Assembly (NCBI RefSeq): GCF_038502225.1 | Contig: NC_091369.1 | Location: forward strand, 18,735,943 to 18,799,942 | Direction: 5' to 3' | DNA: 64,000 nucleotides | Source of the DNA: Cherax quadricarinatus | Taxonomy: Eukaryota > Arthropoda > Malacostraca > Decapoda > Parastacidae | Shown here: positions 39,098 through 53,470 of the stretch, piece by piece | How the letters are laid out: every line of letters starts with the position of its first letter | Numbering within the stretch: position 1 is the stretch's first letter | Notes under the pieces: generated by a model | What the model was told of the DNA's origin: nothing | The model's database searches: none | The model's input: the letters and a program-made list of their open reading frames with translations, nothing else | Made by a program: the position numbers and the translations under genes

Positions 39098-42000
39098 CAT
39101 GACCAAGGTGGCAAATTTTCGGAGAATCGGGTGGTTCACAAAGAAAAGGAATCGGCCTCTCAAAGTAATTTTCAAGGCAGAATCAACTCGAACCATGATC
39201 CTGCAGGAGAAAGCACGGCTGAGAGGCAAACAGGAGTTCAAGAGTGTGTACCTCGATCGAGAATGGGAGGAAATGAAAAAGGAGAGCAGAATAACGCAGG
39301 AACAGGTGGAAGGACAAGCACACCCCCCAGAAACACCTGCAGAAGGACTCCAGCCACGACACCCCCAAGGCAACTGGACAATCCAAACCAACCATCGCAC
39401 TCTGTTCCCACCCCCCGCACCACGAACCCTACCCCTACAGCAACCAGGGCTCCTGCTCTCCCTACCCCAGTATTCCCCCAGGACCACAGTTACAGTATTA
39501 GAACATAAGTTGAAGGTTTGGTGCACAAATGCGGATGGATTAACGAATAAATATGAGGAATGGCAAGAAAGAACCAATGAGAAGTCCCCAGACACCATAG
39601 CAGTTACAGAAACAAAACTCACGGAGACAATAACAGATGCAATCTTCCCACCAGGATACCAGATCATGAGGAAAGATAGAAGGGGCAGAGGGGGAGGAGG
39701 GGTTGCTCTGCTCGTAAAAAACAGATGGAAATTCGAGAAAATGGGAGGCATAGACGAGACAGGAGAAAGGGACTACATAGTAGGTACACTTCAGTCTGGG
39801 GAGCACAAGGTGGTCATTGCAGTGATGTATAATCCACCACAGAACTGCAGGAGGCCAAGAGAGGAATATGAAGAGAGCAACAGAGCAGTGGTGGACACAC
39901 TTGCTGAGGTGGCAAGAAGAGCTCACTCCAGCAGAGCAAAGTTGCTGGTTATGGAGGATTTCAACCACAGGGAGATTGACTGGGAAAACCTGGAGCCACA
40001 TGGGGGTCCCGAAACATGGAGAGCCAAGATGTTGGATGTGGTGCTGGAAAACCTCATGCACCAACATGTGAAGGACACTACCAGAGTGAGAGGAAAGGAT
40101 GAACCAGCAAGATTGGACCTTGTGTTCACCCTGGTCAGTTCAGACATTGAGGACATCACATATGAGAGTCCCCTAGGAGCTAGTGACCACGTGGTTCTGT
40201 GCTTTGTACATAGTAGAGTTACAAGTGGAGAGAGTAACAGGAGTTGAATGGGAAAAGCCAGACTATAAAAGAGGGGACTACATAGGGTTGAGGAACTTCC
40301 AGCAGGAGGTTCCGTGGGACAGAGAACTGGCAGGAAAGAGAGTAAATGAAATGATGGAATATGTAACAACAAAATGCAAGGAGGCAGTGGAAAGATTTAT
40401 TCCCAATTGCAACAAAAACAATGGGAAGACCAGCACGAGCCCCTGGTTTACCAGACGGTATAAGGAGGAAAAAACAAAGTGCAATAGAGAATGGAAAAAG
40501 TACAGAAGGCAGAGAACACATGAAAATAGGGAGATTAGTCGCAGAGCCAGGAACGAGTATGCACAGGTAAGGAGGGAGGCCCAGCGACAGTATGAAAATA
40601 ACATAGCATCGAAAATCAAGACTGACCCGAAATTGTTGTATAGCCACATCAGGAGGAAGACAACAGGCAAAGACCAGGTGATCAGACTGAGGACAGAAGG
40701 TGGAGAACTCACAAGAAATGATCAGGAGGTATGTGAGGAGCTAAACAGGAGATTTAAGGAAGTTTTTACAGTAGAGACAGGAAGGGCTCTGGGAAGACAG
40801 CAGAGAAGGGAACATCAAGAGGGAATATACCAACAAGTGTTGGATGACATACGAACAACCGAGGAGGAGGTGCAGAAGCTGCTAAGTGACCTTGATACCT
40901 CAAAGGCGATGAGACCGGACAACATCTCCCCATGGGTCCTTAGAGAAGGAGCAGAGATGTTGTGCGTGCCTCTAACCACAATCTTCAGAACATCCCCTTG
41001 AAACTGGGCAACTACCTGAGAAATGGAAGACAGCAAATGTAGTCCCCATATTTAAGAAAGGAAACAGAAATGAGGCACTAAACTACAGACCTGTGTCTCT
41101 GACATGTATTGTGTGCAAAGTCATGAAGAAGATTAACAGGAGGAGAGTTGTGGAACACCTGGAACGGAACAAGATTATAAATGAAAACCAGCATGGGTTC
41201 ATGGAAGGCAAATCTTGTGTCAAAAACCTTCTGGAGTTTTATGACAAGTTAACAGAAATAAGACACGAGAGAGAGGGGTGGGTTGACTGCATTTTTCTAG
41301 ACTGCAGGAAGGCTTTTGACACAGTTCCCCACAAGAGATTAGTGCAGAAGCTGGAGGATCAGGCGCATATAACAGGGAGGGCACTGCAATGGATCAGGGA
41401 ATACCTGACAGGGAGGCAACAACGAGTCATGGTACGTGAAGAGGTATCACAGTGGTCGCCTGTGACGAGCGGTGTCCCACAGGGGTCAGCTCTAGAACCA
41501 GAGCTATTTTTGATATATGCGAACGACATGATGGAAGGAATAGACTCTGAAGTGTCCCTATTCGCAGATGATGTGAAGCTGATGAGAAGAATTAAATCGG
41601 ATGAGGATGAGGCAGGACTGCAAAGAGACCTGGATAGGCTGGACATGTGGTCCAGAAACTGGCTTCTCGAATTCAATCCTGCCAAATGGAAAGTCATGAA
41701 GATTGGGGAGGGGCAAAGAAGACCGCAGACAGAGTATAGGCTAGGTGGACAAAGACCACAGACCTCACTCAGGGAGAAAGACCTTGGGGTAACCATAACA
41801 CCAAGCACGTCACCGGAGGCATACATCAACCAAATAACCGCTGCAGCATACGGGCGCCTGGCAAACCTGAGAATAGCGTTCCGATACCTTAATAAGGAAT
41901 CGTTCAAGACACTGTACACTGTGTATGTTAGGCCCATACTGGAGTATGCAACACCAGTCTGGAACCCACACCTGGTCAAGCACGTCAAGAAGTTAAAGAA

Positions 42001-42455
42001 AGTACAAAGGTTTGCAACAAGGCTAGTCCCAGAGCTCTGGGGAATGTCGTACGAGGAAAGGTTGAGGGAAATTGGACTGACGACACTGGAGGACAGAAGG
42101 GTCAAGGGAGACATGATAACGACATACAAGATACTGCGGGGAATAAACAAGGTGGACAGAGATAGGATGTTCCAGAGAGAGGACTCAGAAACAAGGGGTC
42201 ACAACTGGAAGCTGAAGACTCAGACGAGTCACAGGGACGTTAGGAAGTATTTCTTCAGTCATAGAGTCGTCAGGAAGTGGAATAGCCTAGCAAGTGAAGT
42301 ATTGGAGGCAGGAACCATACATAGTTTTAAGAAGAGGTATGACAAAGCTCAGGAAGCAGAGAGGGAGAGCACCTAGTAGCGATCAGTGAAGAGGCGGGGC
42401 CAGGAGCTGAGTATCGACCCCTGCAACCACAATTAGGCGAGTACAATTAGGTGAG
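39098..42455 (+). mobile_element. CR1-like LINE copy 2 (family b), longest copy
   Basis: 3.36 kb with the end of an ORF1-like region or linker, endonuclease, RT and thumb. The 3' end is the same as in copy 1 (GGCGGGGCCAGGAGCTGAGT, then two ACAATTAGGTGAGTAC-like repeats). It begins right after a CA run and is followed at once by the third minisatellite block. Confidence 0.85.
39103..42376 (+). pseudogene. LINE family b endonuclease-RT, copy 2, two or more frameshifts
   Basis: First piece to 40247: MTKVANFRRIGWFTKKRNRP, then endonuclease motifs WCTNADGLTNK, VTETKLTET, VMEDFNHREIDW (usual GDFN is EDFN here) and LGASDHVVL. A frameshift near 40215 leads to the piece ending at 41001 (YIVELQVERVTGVEWEKPDY, TSPWFTRRYK, NISPWVLREGAEMLCVPL). 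One extra C in TCCCCTTGA near 41000 shifts the frame again, and 41093-42376 holds IFLDCRKAFDTVPHKRL, SGVPQGSALEPELFLIYAND, FADD and the C-terminus (KYFFSHRVVRKWNSL). The RT residues are intact but the protein cannot be made as one chain. Confidence 0.85.
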
Positions 42456-45400
42456 TACCACTGCAGCAGGGGTCAGTGTTGCATCCCCCCCCACACACAC
42501 ACCACTCCAGCAGAGGTCAGTGTTGCATCCCCCCCACTCACACACACACCACTGCAGCAGGGGTCAGTGTTGCATCCCCCCCCCACACACACACCACTGC
42601 AGCAGGGGTCAGTGTTGCATCCCCCCCCACACACACACACCACTGCAGCAGGGGTCAGTGTTGCATCCCCCGCACACACACACACCACTGCAGCAGGGGT
42701 CAGTGTTGCATCCCCCCCCCACACACTCACCACTGCAGCAGGGGTCAGTGTTGCATCCCCCCCACACACACACACCACTGCAGCAGGGGTCAGTGTTGCA
42801 TCCCCCCCACACACACACACCACTGCAGCAGGGGTCAGTGTTGCATCCCCCCCACACACACCACTGCAGCAGAGGTCAGTGTTGCATCCCCCCCCACACA
42901 CACACACCACTGCAGCAGGGGTCAGTGTTGCATCCCCCCCACACACACACACCACTGCAGCAGAGATCAGTGTTGCATCCCCCCCACACACACACACACC
43001 ACTGCAGCAGGGGTCAGTGGTGCATCCCCCGCACACACACACACCACTGCAGCAGGGGTCCGTGTTGCATCCCCCCCCACACACACCCCTGCAGCAGAGG
43101 TCAGTGTTGCATCCCCCCCCACACACACACACCACTGCAGCAGGGGTCATTGTTGCATCCCCCCCCCACACACACACCACTGCAGCAGGGGTCAGTGTTG
43201 CATCCCCCCCCACACACACACACCACTGCAGCAGGGGTCAGTGTTGCATCCCCCCCACACACACCACTGCAGCAGAGGTCAGTGTTTCATCCCCCCCCAC
43301 ACACACACACCACAGCAGCAGGGGTCAGTGTTGCATCCCCCCCCACACCCACCCACCACTGCAGCAGGGGGTCAGTGTTGCATCCCCCCCACACACACCA
43401 CTGCAGCAGAGGTCAGTGTTGCATCCCCCCACACACACACACACCACTGCAGCAGGGGTCAGTGTTGCATCCCCCCCCACACACACACACCACTGCAGCA
43501 GGGGTCAGTGTTGCATCCCCCCCCACACACACCACTGCAGCAGAGGTCAGTGTTGCATCCCCCCCCACACACACACACCACTGCAGCAGGGGTCAGTGTT
43601 GCATCCCCCACACACACACCACTGCAGCAGGGGTCAGTGTTGCATCCCCCCCACACACACACACTGCAGCAGAGGTCAGTGTTGCATCCCCCCCCACACA
43701 CACACACCCCTGCAGCAGGGGTCAGTGTTGCATCCCCCCCCACACACACACACCACTGCAGCAGGGGTCAGTGTGGCATCCCCCCCCACACACACACACC
43801 ACTGCAGCAGGGGTCAGTGTTGCATCCCCCCCCACCCACACCACTGCAGCAGAGGTCAGTGTTGCATCCCCCACACACACACCACTGCAGCAGGGGTCAG
43901 TGTTGCATCCCCCCCCACACACACACACCACTGCAGCAGGGGTCAGTGTTGCATCCCCCCCACACACACCACTGCAGCAGAGGTCAGTGTTGCATCCCCC
44001 CCCACACACACACACCACTGCAGCAGGGGGTCAGTGTTGCATCCCCCCCCACACACACACACCACTGCAGCAGGGGTCAGTGTTGCGTCCCCCCCCACAC
44101 ACACCACTGCAGCAGAGGTCAGTGTTGCATCCCCCCCCACACACACACACCACTGCAGCAGGGGTCAGTGTTGCATCCCCCCCCACACACACACACCACT
44201 GCAGCAGGGGTCAGTGTTGCATCCCCCCCCACACACACACACCACTGCAGCAGGGGTCAGTGTTGCATCCCCCCCCACACACACCACTGCAGCAGAGGTC
44301 AGTGTTGCTTCCCCCCCACACACCCACACCACTGCAGCAGGGGTCAGTGTTGCATCCCCCCCACACACACACCACTGCAGCAGAGGTCAGTGTTGCATCC
44401 CCCCCCACACACACCACTGCAGCAGAGGTCAGTGTTGCATCCCCCCCCACACACACACACCACTGCAGCAGGGGTCAGTGTTGCATCCCCCCCCACACAC
44501 ACACACCACTGCAGCAGGGGTCAGTGTTGCATCCCCCCCCACACACACCACTGCAGCAGAGGTCAGTGTTGCATCCCCCCCCACACACACACACCACTGC
44601 AGCAGGGGTCAGTGTTGCATCCCCCCCCACACACACACACCACTGCAGCAGGGGTCAGTGTTGCATCCCCCCCCACACACACCACTGCAGCAGGGGTCAG
44701 TGTTGCATCCCCCCCCACACACACCACTGCAGCAGGGGTCAGTGTTGCATCCCCCCACACACACACACCACTGCAGCAGAGGTCAGTGTTGCATCCCCCC
44801 CACACACACACACCACTGCAGCAGGGGTCAGTGTTGCATCCCCCCCCACACACACACACCACTGCAGCAGGGGTCAGTGTTGCATCCCCCCCCACACACA
44901 CCACTGCAGCAGAGGTCAGTGTTGCATCCCCCCCCACACACACACACCACTGCAGCCGGGGTCAGTGTTGCAGCCCCCCCCACACACACACACCACTGCA
45001 GCAGGGGTCAGTGTTGCATCCCCCCCCACACACACACACCACTGCAGCAGGGGTCAGTGTTGCATCCCCCCCCACACACACACACCACTGCAGCAGAGGT
45101 CAGTGTTGCATCCCCCCCCCACACACACCACTGCAGCAGAGGTCAGTGTTGCATCCCCCCCCACACACACACCACTGCAGCAGAGGTCAGTGTTGCATCC
45201 CCCCCACACACACACCACTGCAGCAGAGGTCAGTGTTGCATCCCCCCCCCACACACACCACTGCAGCAGAGGTCAGTGTTGCATCCCCCCCCCACACACA
45301 CACCACTGCAGCAGAGGTCAGTGTTGCATCCCCCCCCCACACACACACCACTGCAGCAGAGGTCAGTGTTGCATCCCCCCCCCCCCACACACACACCACT

Positions 45401-48400
45401 GCACTGCATCCCCCCCCCACACACACACCACTGCAGCAGGGGTCAGTGTTGCATCCCCCCCCCCACACACACACCACTGCAGCAGAGGTCAGTGTTGCAT
45501 CCCCCCCCACACACACACCACTGCAGCAGAGGTCAGTGTTGCATCCCCCCCCACACACACACCACTGCAGCAGAGGTCAGTGTTGCATCCCCCCCCACAC
45601 ACACCACTGCAGCAGAGGTCAGTGTTGCAGCAGCAGAGGTCAGTGTTGCATCCCCCCCCACACACACACCACTGCAGCAGAGGTCAGTGTTGCATCCCCC
45701 CCCACACACACACACACCACTGCAGCAGGGGTCAGTGTTGCATCCCCCCCCACACACACACCACTGCAGCAGAGGTCAGTGTTGCATCCCCCCCCCACAC
45801 ACACACCACTGCAGCAGGGGTCAGTGTTGCATCCCCCCCCCCACACACACACCACTGCAGCAGAGGTCAGTGTTGCATCCCCCCCCCACACACACACCAC
45901 TGCAGCAGAGGTCAGTGTTGCATCCCCCCCCCACACACACACCACTGCAGCAGAGGTCAGTGTTGCATCCCCCCCCACACACACACCACTGCAGCAGAGG
46001 TCAGTGTTGCATCCCCCCCCACACACACACCACTGCAGCAGAGGTCAGTGTTGCATCCCCCCCCACACACACACCACTGCAGCAGAGGTCAGTGTTGCAT
46101 CCCCCCCCACACACACACCACTGCAGCAGAGGTCAGTGTTGCATCCCCCCCACACACACACACCACTGCAGCAGAGGTCAGTGTTGCATCCCCCCCCACA
46201 CACACACACCACTGCAGCAGAGGTCAGTCTTGCATCCCCCCCCCACTCACACACCACTGCAGCAGAGGTCAGTGTTGCATCCCCCCTACACACACACCAC
46301 TGCAGCAGAGGTCAGTGTTGCATCCCCCCACACACACACACCACTGCAGCAGAGGTCAGTGTTGCATCCCCCCCCACACACACACCACTGCAGCAGGGGT
46401 CAGTGTTGCATCCACCCCCACACACACACCACTGCAGCAGAGGTCAGTGTTGCATCCCCCCCCACACACACACCACTGCAGCAGGGGTCAGTGTTGCATC
46501 CCCCCCCCCCACACACACACCACTGCAGCAGAGGTCAGTGTTGCATCCCCCCACACACACACCACTGCAGCAGAGGTCAGTGTTGCATCCCCCCCCACAC
46601 ACACCCCACTGCAGCAGAGGTCAGTGTTGCATCCCCCCCCACACACGCACCACTGCAGCAGAGGTCAGTGTTGCATCCCCCCCCACACACACACACCACT
46701 GCAGCAGAGGTCAGTGTTGCATCCCCCCCCCACACACACACCACTGCAGCAGAGGTCAGTGTTGCATCCCCCCCCCACACACACACCACTGCAGCAGAGG
46801 TCAGTGTTGCATCCCCCCCCCACACACACACCACTGCAGCAGAGGTCAGTGTTGCATCCCCCCCCACACACACACCACTGCAGCAGAGGTCAGTGTTGCA
46901 TCCCCCCCCACACACACACCACTGCAGCAGAGGTCAGTGTTGCATCCCCCCCCACACACACACCACTGCAGCAGAGGTCAGTGTTGCATCCCCCCCCACA
47001 CACACACCACTGCAGCAGAGGTCAGTGTTGCATCCCCCCCCACACACACACCACTGCAGCAGAGGTCAGTGTTGCATCCCCCCCCACACACACACACCAC
47101 TGCAGCAGGGGTCAGTGTTGCATCCCCCCCCACACACACACCACTGCAGCAGAGGTCAGTGTTGCATCCCCCACACACACACACCACTGCAGCAGAGGTC
47201 AGTGGTGCATCCCCCCCACACACACACCACTGCAGCAGAGGTCAGTGTTGCATCCCCCCCACACACACACCACTGCAGCAGGGGTCAGTGTTGCATCCCC
47301 CCCCACACACACACCACTGCAGCAGAGGTCAGTGTTGCATCCCCCCCCACACACACACCACTGCAGCAGAGGTCAGTGTTGCATCCCCCCCCACACACAC
47401 ACACCACTGCAGCAGAGGTCAGTGTTGCATCCCCCCCACACACACCACTGCAGCAGAGGTCAGTGTTGCATCCCCCCCACACACACACACCACTGCAGCA
47501 GAGGTCAGTGTTGCATCCCCCCCACACACACACACCACTGCAGCAGAGGTCAGTGTTGCATCCCCCCCACACACACACCACTGCAGCAGAGGTCAGTGTT
47601 GCATCCTCCCCCACACACACACACCACTGCAGCAGAGGTCAGTGTTGCATCCCCCCCCACACACACCACTGCAGCAGAGGTCAGTGTTGCATCCCCCCCC
47701 ACACACACACCACTGCAGCAGAGGTCAGTGTTGCATCCCCCCCCCACACACACACCACTGCAGCAGAGGTCAGTGTTGCATCCCCCCCCACACACACACA
47801 CCACTGCAGCAGAGGTCAGTGTTGCATCCCCCCCCACACACACACCACTGCAGCCGAGGTCAGTGTTGCATCCCCCCCACACACACACACCACTGCAGCA
47901 GAGGTCAGTGTTGCATCCCCCCCCACACACACACCCCTGCAGCAGAGGTCAGTGTTGCATCCCCCCCCACACACACACACCACTGCAGCAGAGGTCAGTG
48001 TTGCATCCCCCCCCCACACACACACACCACTGCAGCAGAGGTCAGTGTTGCATCCCCCCCCCACACACACACACCACTGCAGCAGAGGTCAGTGGTGCAT
48101 CCCCCCCCCCACACACACCACAGCAGCAGAGGTCAGTGTTGCATCCCCCCCACACACACACACCACTGCAGCAGAGGTCAGTGTTGCATCCCCCCCACAC
48201 ACACACCACTGCAGCAGAGGTCAGTGTTGCATCCCCCCCACACACACACACCACTGCCGCAGAGGTCCGTGTTGCATCCCCCCACACACACACACCACTG
48301 CAGCAGAGGTCAGTGTTGCATCCCCCCCCCACACACACACCACTGCAGCAGAGGTCAGTGTTGCATCCCCCCACACACACACACACCACTGCAGCAGAGG

Positions 48401-48716
48401 TCAGTGTTGCATCCCCCCCCCACACACACACACCACTGCAGCAGAGGTCAGTGTTGCATCCCCCCCCACACACACACCACTGCAGCAGAGGTCAGTGTTG
48501 CATCCCCCCACACACACACACCACTGCAGCAGAGGTCAGTGTTGCATCCCCCCCCCCACACACACACACCACTGCAGCAGAGGTCAGTGTTGCATCCCCC
48601 CCCACACACACACACCACTGCAGCAGAGGTCAGTGTTGCATCCCCCCCCCCACACACACACACCACTGCAGCAGAGGTCAGTGTTGCATCCCCCCCCCCC
48701 CCACACACACACACCA
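42456..48716 (+). repeat. 43-46-bp CA/C-rich minisatellite, third block, about 140 copies
   Basis: The unit is CACTGCAGCAGAGGTCAGTG, TTGCATCCCCCCC and a CA run of variable length. All three plus-strand frames stay open for about 2100 codons because the unit has no stop trinucleotide. These are not genes. Units with AGGGGTC dominate to about 45000, often in trimers (two long GGGG units, one short unit before AGAGG). Units with AGAGGTC dominate from about 45060. This block has GTCAGTG where the first two have GTCACTG. Confidence 0.95.
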
Positions 48717-48955
48717 TTTCAGGTTTGTGTCTCCCACACAATATGTACACTGAGAGGTTTGTGTCTCCCACACAATATGTACACTGAGAGGTTTGTGTCT
48801 CCCACACAATATGTACACTGAGAGGTTTGTGTCTCACACACAATATGTACACTGAGAGGTTTGTGTCTCACACACAATATGTACACTGAGAGGTTTGTGT
48901 CTCCCACACAATATGTACACTGAGAGGTTTGTGTCTCACACAATATATACTCAGA
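48717..48955 (+). repeat. 34-bp tandem repeat, about 7 copies
   Basis: AGGTTTGTGTCTCCCACACA followed by ATATGTACACTGAG, with a CTCAC variant in some units. It starts directly at the end of the minisatellite. Confidence 0.9.
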
Positions 48956-49188
48956 CTTTATTTATTTCCAATTTCTTCCCTCGAGGTGAAAGGTTACGTG
49001 GACTCTAACTGTACCTGCAGTAGATATTAGACTTCAAATTTCATTAACTATTATGTTGTACATCACAGAAATTGCGCCCTACAGTTTATTTTAGTTTGGT
49101 AAGTTATTTAAAATAAACTGCTTTCACGGACTTTATTGGGTTACCCAAAGCAATTTATACAAAAGATTCTTAGCAAATAAATAAAAGA

Positions 49189-49192
<4 letters not shown>
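48956..49192. other. AT-rich spacer
   Basis: Nothing recognised before the TA tract. Confidence 0.4.

Positions 49193-49282
<90 letters not shown>
49193..49282. repeat. (TA)n microsatellite
   Basis: Uninterrupted TA run. Confidence 0.95.
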
Positions 49283-49962
<680 letters not shown>

Positions 49963-50040
49963 ATGTATGTATGCAATAAGATCACAGTAAACAGGTGATT
50001 TCAGAATATGCAAAACAACCACTGTGTAAGAACAGGGAAA

Positions 50041-50078
50041 TTCCAAGCGCTTTCGTGACTACTCACATTATCAATGAA
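50041..50078 (-). ncRNA. Hammerhead-ribozyme-like motif in PLE1
   Basis: Minus strand: stem I UUCA/GGAA (one mismatch next to the core), core UUGAUAA, extra U, stem II GUGA-GUAG-UCAC, GAA, palindromic stem III AGC/GCU, U17. Hammerheads are known in PLE terminal repeats; this one has the U3/A8 variant and the extra base after the core. Confidence 0.6.
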
Positions 50079-50279
50079 CAATAAAAGTAATGCATCAAAG
50101 GAAGGCATATAAAGGGTCTAGATCACACCTCGCTATCACATCCCACAACAAAGCAACACCTGACGTGCGACTCATAAGAAAGAGAACACTGCAGCAGACC
50201 CGCTGGCCCAACTAGACAGGTCCTTCACACAACCCACCAACAAACTATTCTACCCAAGAATTAAGAATTTTAAAATTTA

Positions 50280-52560
50280 TTATTTGTCCAATGTATTATT
50301 AAATTCTTCCCAAATTCTATTAATTATAAATGGATCTAATTTATATAAACCAAAGAAAATATTCATATTATTGTCAAAACTGCTTTTTATGAAACAAGAT
50401 TTAATTATGTTCCTGTCGACCATGGACTTGCTTGATACAACTTTCTCAACTTTTTGAAAATCAATTGGATGGTTAAAATCTCTCACATGAATAAATAGAG
50501 CATTGGAATCTTGTCCAGTTCTATTGCTATATTTATGTTGTTTTAATCTTAGTTCGAGATTTTTACCAGTTTGACCGTAATAAACTTTATCGCAAATTTT
50601 ACAAGGAAACTTATAGACACATCCATCAGCATTTTGTTGGGGAATTCTTTATGAAAAGTTTTATTACTGTATCAAGATTTTTAAATACAACTTTGATATT
50701 AAAAGTCTTAAGAAGAGAAAGCATATCAACCAAGTTTTCATGGTAAGGGAGAACCAACATATTTTTAGTTGAATAAGGCTGGTTGTCCCTTTTTGGATTG
50801 TAAAAAGTATTTCTAGCAACTTTAAAAGGTTTATCAATTACATTTCTTGGGTATTTTAAATCATTACCTATTTCATAAATTTTGGATATTTCCTCATCTA
50901 TGAACTCAGGACTACAAATTCGTAAAGCTCTCAAAAACATTGATGAGAAAACAGACAGTTTAACTCTATCTTAATGTGAAGAATAATAGTGGACATAGGA
51001 ACAGTTATTTGTAGGTTTTCTGTAAATTTTAAATTTGAATTCATTATTACCCTTAATAATTAAAACATCTTGAAAAGGCAATGAGTTATTTTCTTCAAAC
51101 TCAACAGTAAAGTTTATAGAATTGGCTAAGCTATTTAATTTACCAAGGAAATGGTGTATATCTACATTCTTTGGCATAAGACACAAAATATCATCAACAT
51201 ATCTGAACCATTTAGCTCTATTAGGGAGGATTGTGTTAAGTAACTTTGTTTCAAAAAATTCCATGTATAGGTTACTAAGAACAAGTGAAAGAGGATTTCC
51301 CATTGCCATACCAAACTTCTGAGTGTAAAACTTATCATTAAATACAAATTTTGCATCAACAATGCAAAGTTTAATAAGTTTAATGATGGTAGGAACTGGC
51401 AATGGTAAATCATAATTAACGAGTTGTTCAGATAAGAAACTTAATAAATCATCAACAGGAGCTTTCGTAAACAAGGAAGTAACATCAAAACTAACCATGT
51501 TAAAATCATATAAGTCAGTCAAGGAGCTTAATTTATCACTAAATCTATGTTGTTTTTATCATTAAAGTTAGAAATTTTGCCAACAATAGGGCTCAAAATA
51601 TCAACAAGCCATTTGGATAATTTATATGAAACTGACCCTATGGAGCTAATAATTGGTGTGACTGGATTCCCTGGTTTGTGTGTTTTTATTAGTCCATACA
51701 TGTAAGGTAAAGATGGATTAGTGGAAGTAAATTGTTTGACTAATTCATCTTTACCTTTCAGTAGAAGTTTTATTGTTTTATTGAAATTGCTGTTAACGGT
51801 TTCTAGGGGATTTTTTCTAAGTTTAGAATAGGTTTCAGTATCATCTAAGAGATTATTCATTTTTTATTGGTAATCATTTTCTTTCATAATTACTATTGCA
51901 TTTATTTTGTCTGCTTTAGTAAGGCGCAAATTTTTATTGTTATTAAGTGTATCATAAGACTTAAAGAATCTTTTAGGGCAATTGTTAATGTTTGGTTTTA
52001 ACATAGAGCTATATACCATTCCTTTACTAATATTAATTTCATCAGTGGATAAATCAGAAAATTTTTCAAAGTTACAAAAGGCTTTTGTAATTTCAACATT
52101 ATTAAGTTTTTTTGAAGTTGCAAAACTTAGGCCAAAACCTAGAGCAGCAGTTGTATGTTTGTCTAAATTTTCATCTGATAAGTTAATTACAAAATTGTTA
52201 TTAGCATGCTTTGTCCAATCACTATTTTCAATTAAAATGTCTAATTTTCTTTGTACTTTGTTCTTGAGTTCATTACAAATTCTTCTGAGTTTATTATAGC
52301 AATGATCCAACATACTGTGTTTCCATTCTGATGGAATGGCCTGATTAAAAGAGTATTTTTTGTTTCTCAATATTTTGAATGCTTCCTTCTCCTGTATTTT
52401 AGTTATTTCAATATGTTTCTGAAGAATAATTCTCATAAAATCATCAAAAGGACGATCTCTCATGTCAAGGAGTCTATTGGGTAAAAGAGACTTGGGCAGA
52501 ACTTGTTCATTTAAAATTTTTTTAAGAAATTAAGTCGAATTTTTAACTTGTGGGACTTGA
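50280..52560 (-). pseudogene. Penelope-like element 1 protein: RT plus GIY-YIG, broken
   Basis: Pieces on the minus strand: N-terminal part 52463-51864 (KEAFKILRNKKYSFNQAIPS, TTAALGFGLSFATSKKLN); after one stop, 51860-51528 (YGLIKTHKPGNPVTPIISSI); after a frameshift, 50971-51522 (NMVSFDVTSLFTKAPVDDLL, FGMAMGNPLSLVLSNLYMEF and the catalytic YVDD); after a stop, 50626-50940 (LRICSPEFIDEEISKIYEIG); then a frameshift to the GIY-YIG part (CKICDKVYYGQTGK, LELRLKQHKY) and the end at 50280. The RT core motifs are complete, so this is a lightly damaged copy. The protein class pairs a telomerase-related RT with a GIY-YIG nuclease that cuts the target. Confidence 0.85.
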
Positions 52561-52708
52561 TCAGTGCAGAAGAAAACTGGGAAACAAAAGATATATGATT
52601 AGGAAAGCTTATCGAGAACATTTTGAAGAGTCGTGTGGCATCCGTTAATGCAATAAGATCACAGTAAACAGGTGATTTCAGAATATGCAAAACAACCACT
52701 GTAATAAT

Positions 52709-53470
52709 GAATTCAAATTTAAAATTTACAGAAAACCTACAAATAACTGTTCCTATGTCCACTATTATTCTTCCCATCAAGATAGAGTTAAACTGTCTGT
52801 TTTCTCATCAATGTTTTTGAGAACTTTACGTATTTGTAGTCCAGAGTTCATAGATGAGGAAATATAAAAAATTTATGAAATAGGTAATGATTTGAAATAC
52901 CCAAGAAACGTAAATGATAAATCTTTTAAAATTGCTAGAAATACTTTTTACAATCCAAAAAGGGACAACCAGCCTTATTCAACTAAAAATATGTTGGTTC
53001 TCCCTTACCATGAAAACTTCGTTGATATGCCTTCTCTTCTTAAGACTTTTAATATTAAAGTTGCATTTAAAAATCTTGATACAGCAAAAATACTATTGAT
53101 AAAGTATTTCCCCCTAAATACTGACGGACGTGTCTATAAGATTCCTTGTAAAATTTGCGATAAAGTTTATTACGGTCAAACTGGTAAAAGTCTCGAACTA
53201 AGATTAAAACAACATAAATATAGTATTAGAACTGGACAAGATTCCAGTGCTCTATTTATTCATGTGAGAGATTTTAACCATCCAATTGATTTTCAAAAAG
53301 TTGACAAAGTTGTATCAAGCAAGTCCATGGTCGACAGGAATATAATTGAATCTTGTTTCATAAAAAGCAGTTTTGACAATATTATGAATATTTCCTTTGG
53401 TTTATATAAATTAGATCCATTTATAATTAATAGAATTTGGGAAGAATTTAATAATACATTGGACAAATAA
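52709..53470 (+). pseudogene. PLE1 linker and GIY-YIG fragment
   Basis: The reading NNEFKFKIYRKPTNNCSYVH leads to LRICSPEFIDEEI and an in-frame stop (52865). After the stop come IYEIGNDLKYPRNVNDKSFK, GRVYKIPCKICDKVYYGQTG, KSLELRLKQHKYSIRTGQDS and NRIWEEFNNTLDK to the normal stop at 53470. GIY-YIG motifs are preserved (VYKIPC, VYYGQTG, the R of LRLKQH, and the catalytic E of NIIESC). No RT remains. Confidence 0.8.

Larger units (their letters stand above)
49963..52695 (-). mobile_element. Penelope-like element 1, left copy, near full length
   Basis: Minus strand: terminal-repeat piece at the 5' side (52695 to about 52630, with CAGTGGTTGTTTTGCATATT and ATCACCTGTTTACTGTGATC), coding region to 50280, 3' region with a ribozyme-like motif, and the same terminal sequence again at 50019-49973. 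Repeated ends of this kind (pseudo-LTRs) are typical of PLEs. Confidence 0.8.

Noticed and set aside
35403..39508. CRISPR-like appearance of regularly spaced repeats
   Set aside because: Direct head-to-tail minisatellite without unique spacers, in a eukaryotic setting.
42451..48821. Three overlapping plus-strand reading frames of about 2100 codons each
   Set aside because: They are translations of the minisatellite in all three frames; the unit has no stop trinucleotide. No protein features other than the repeat.
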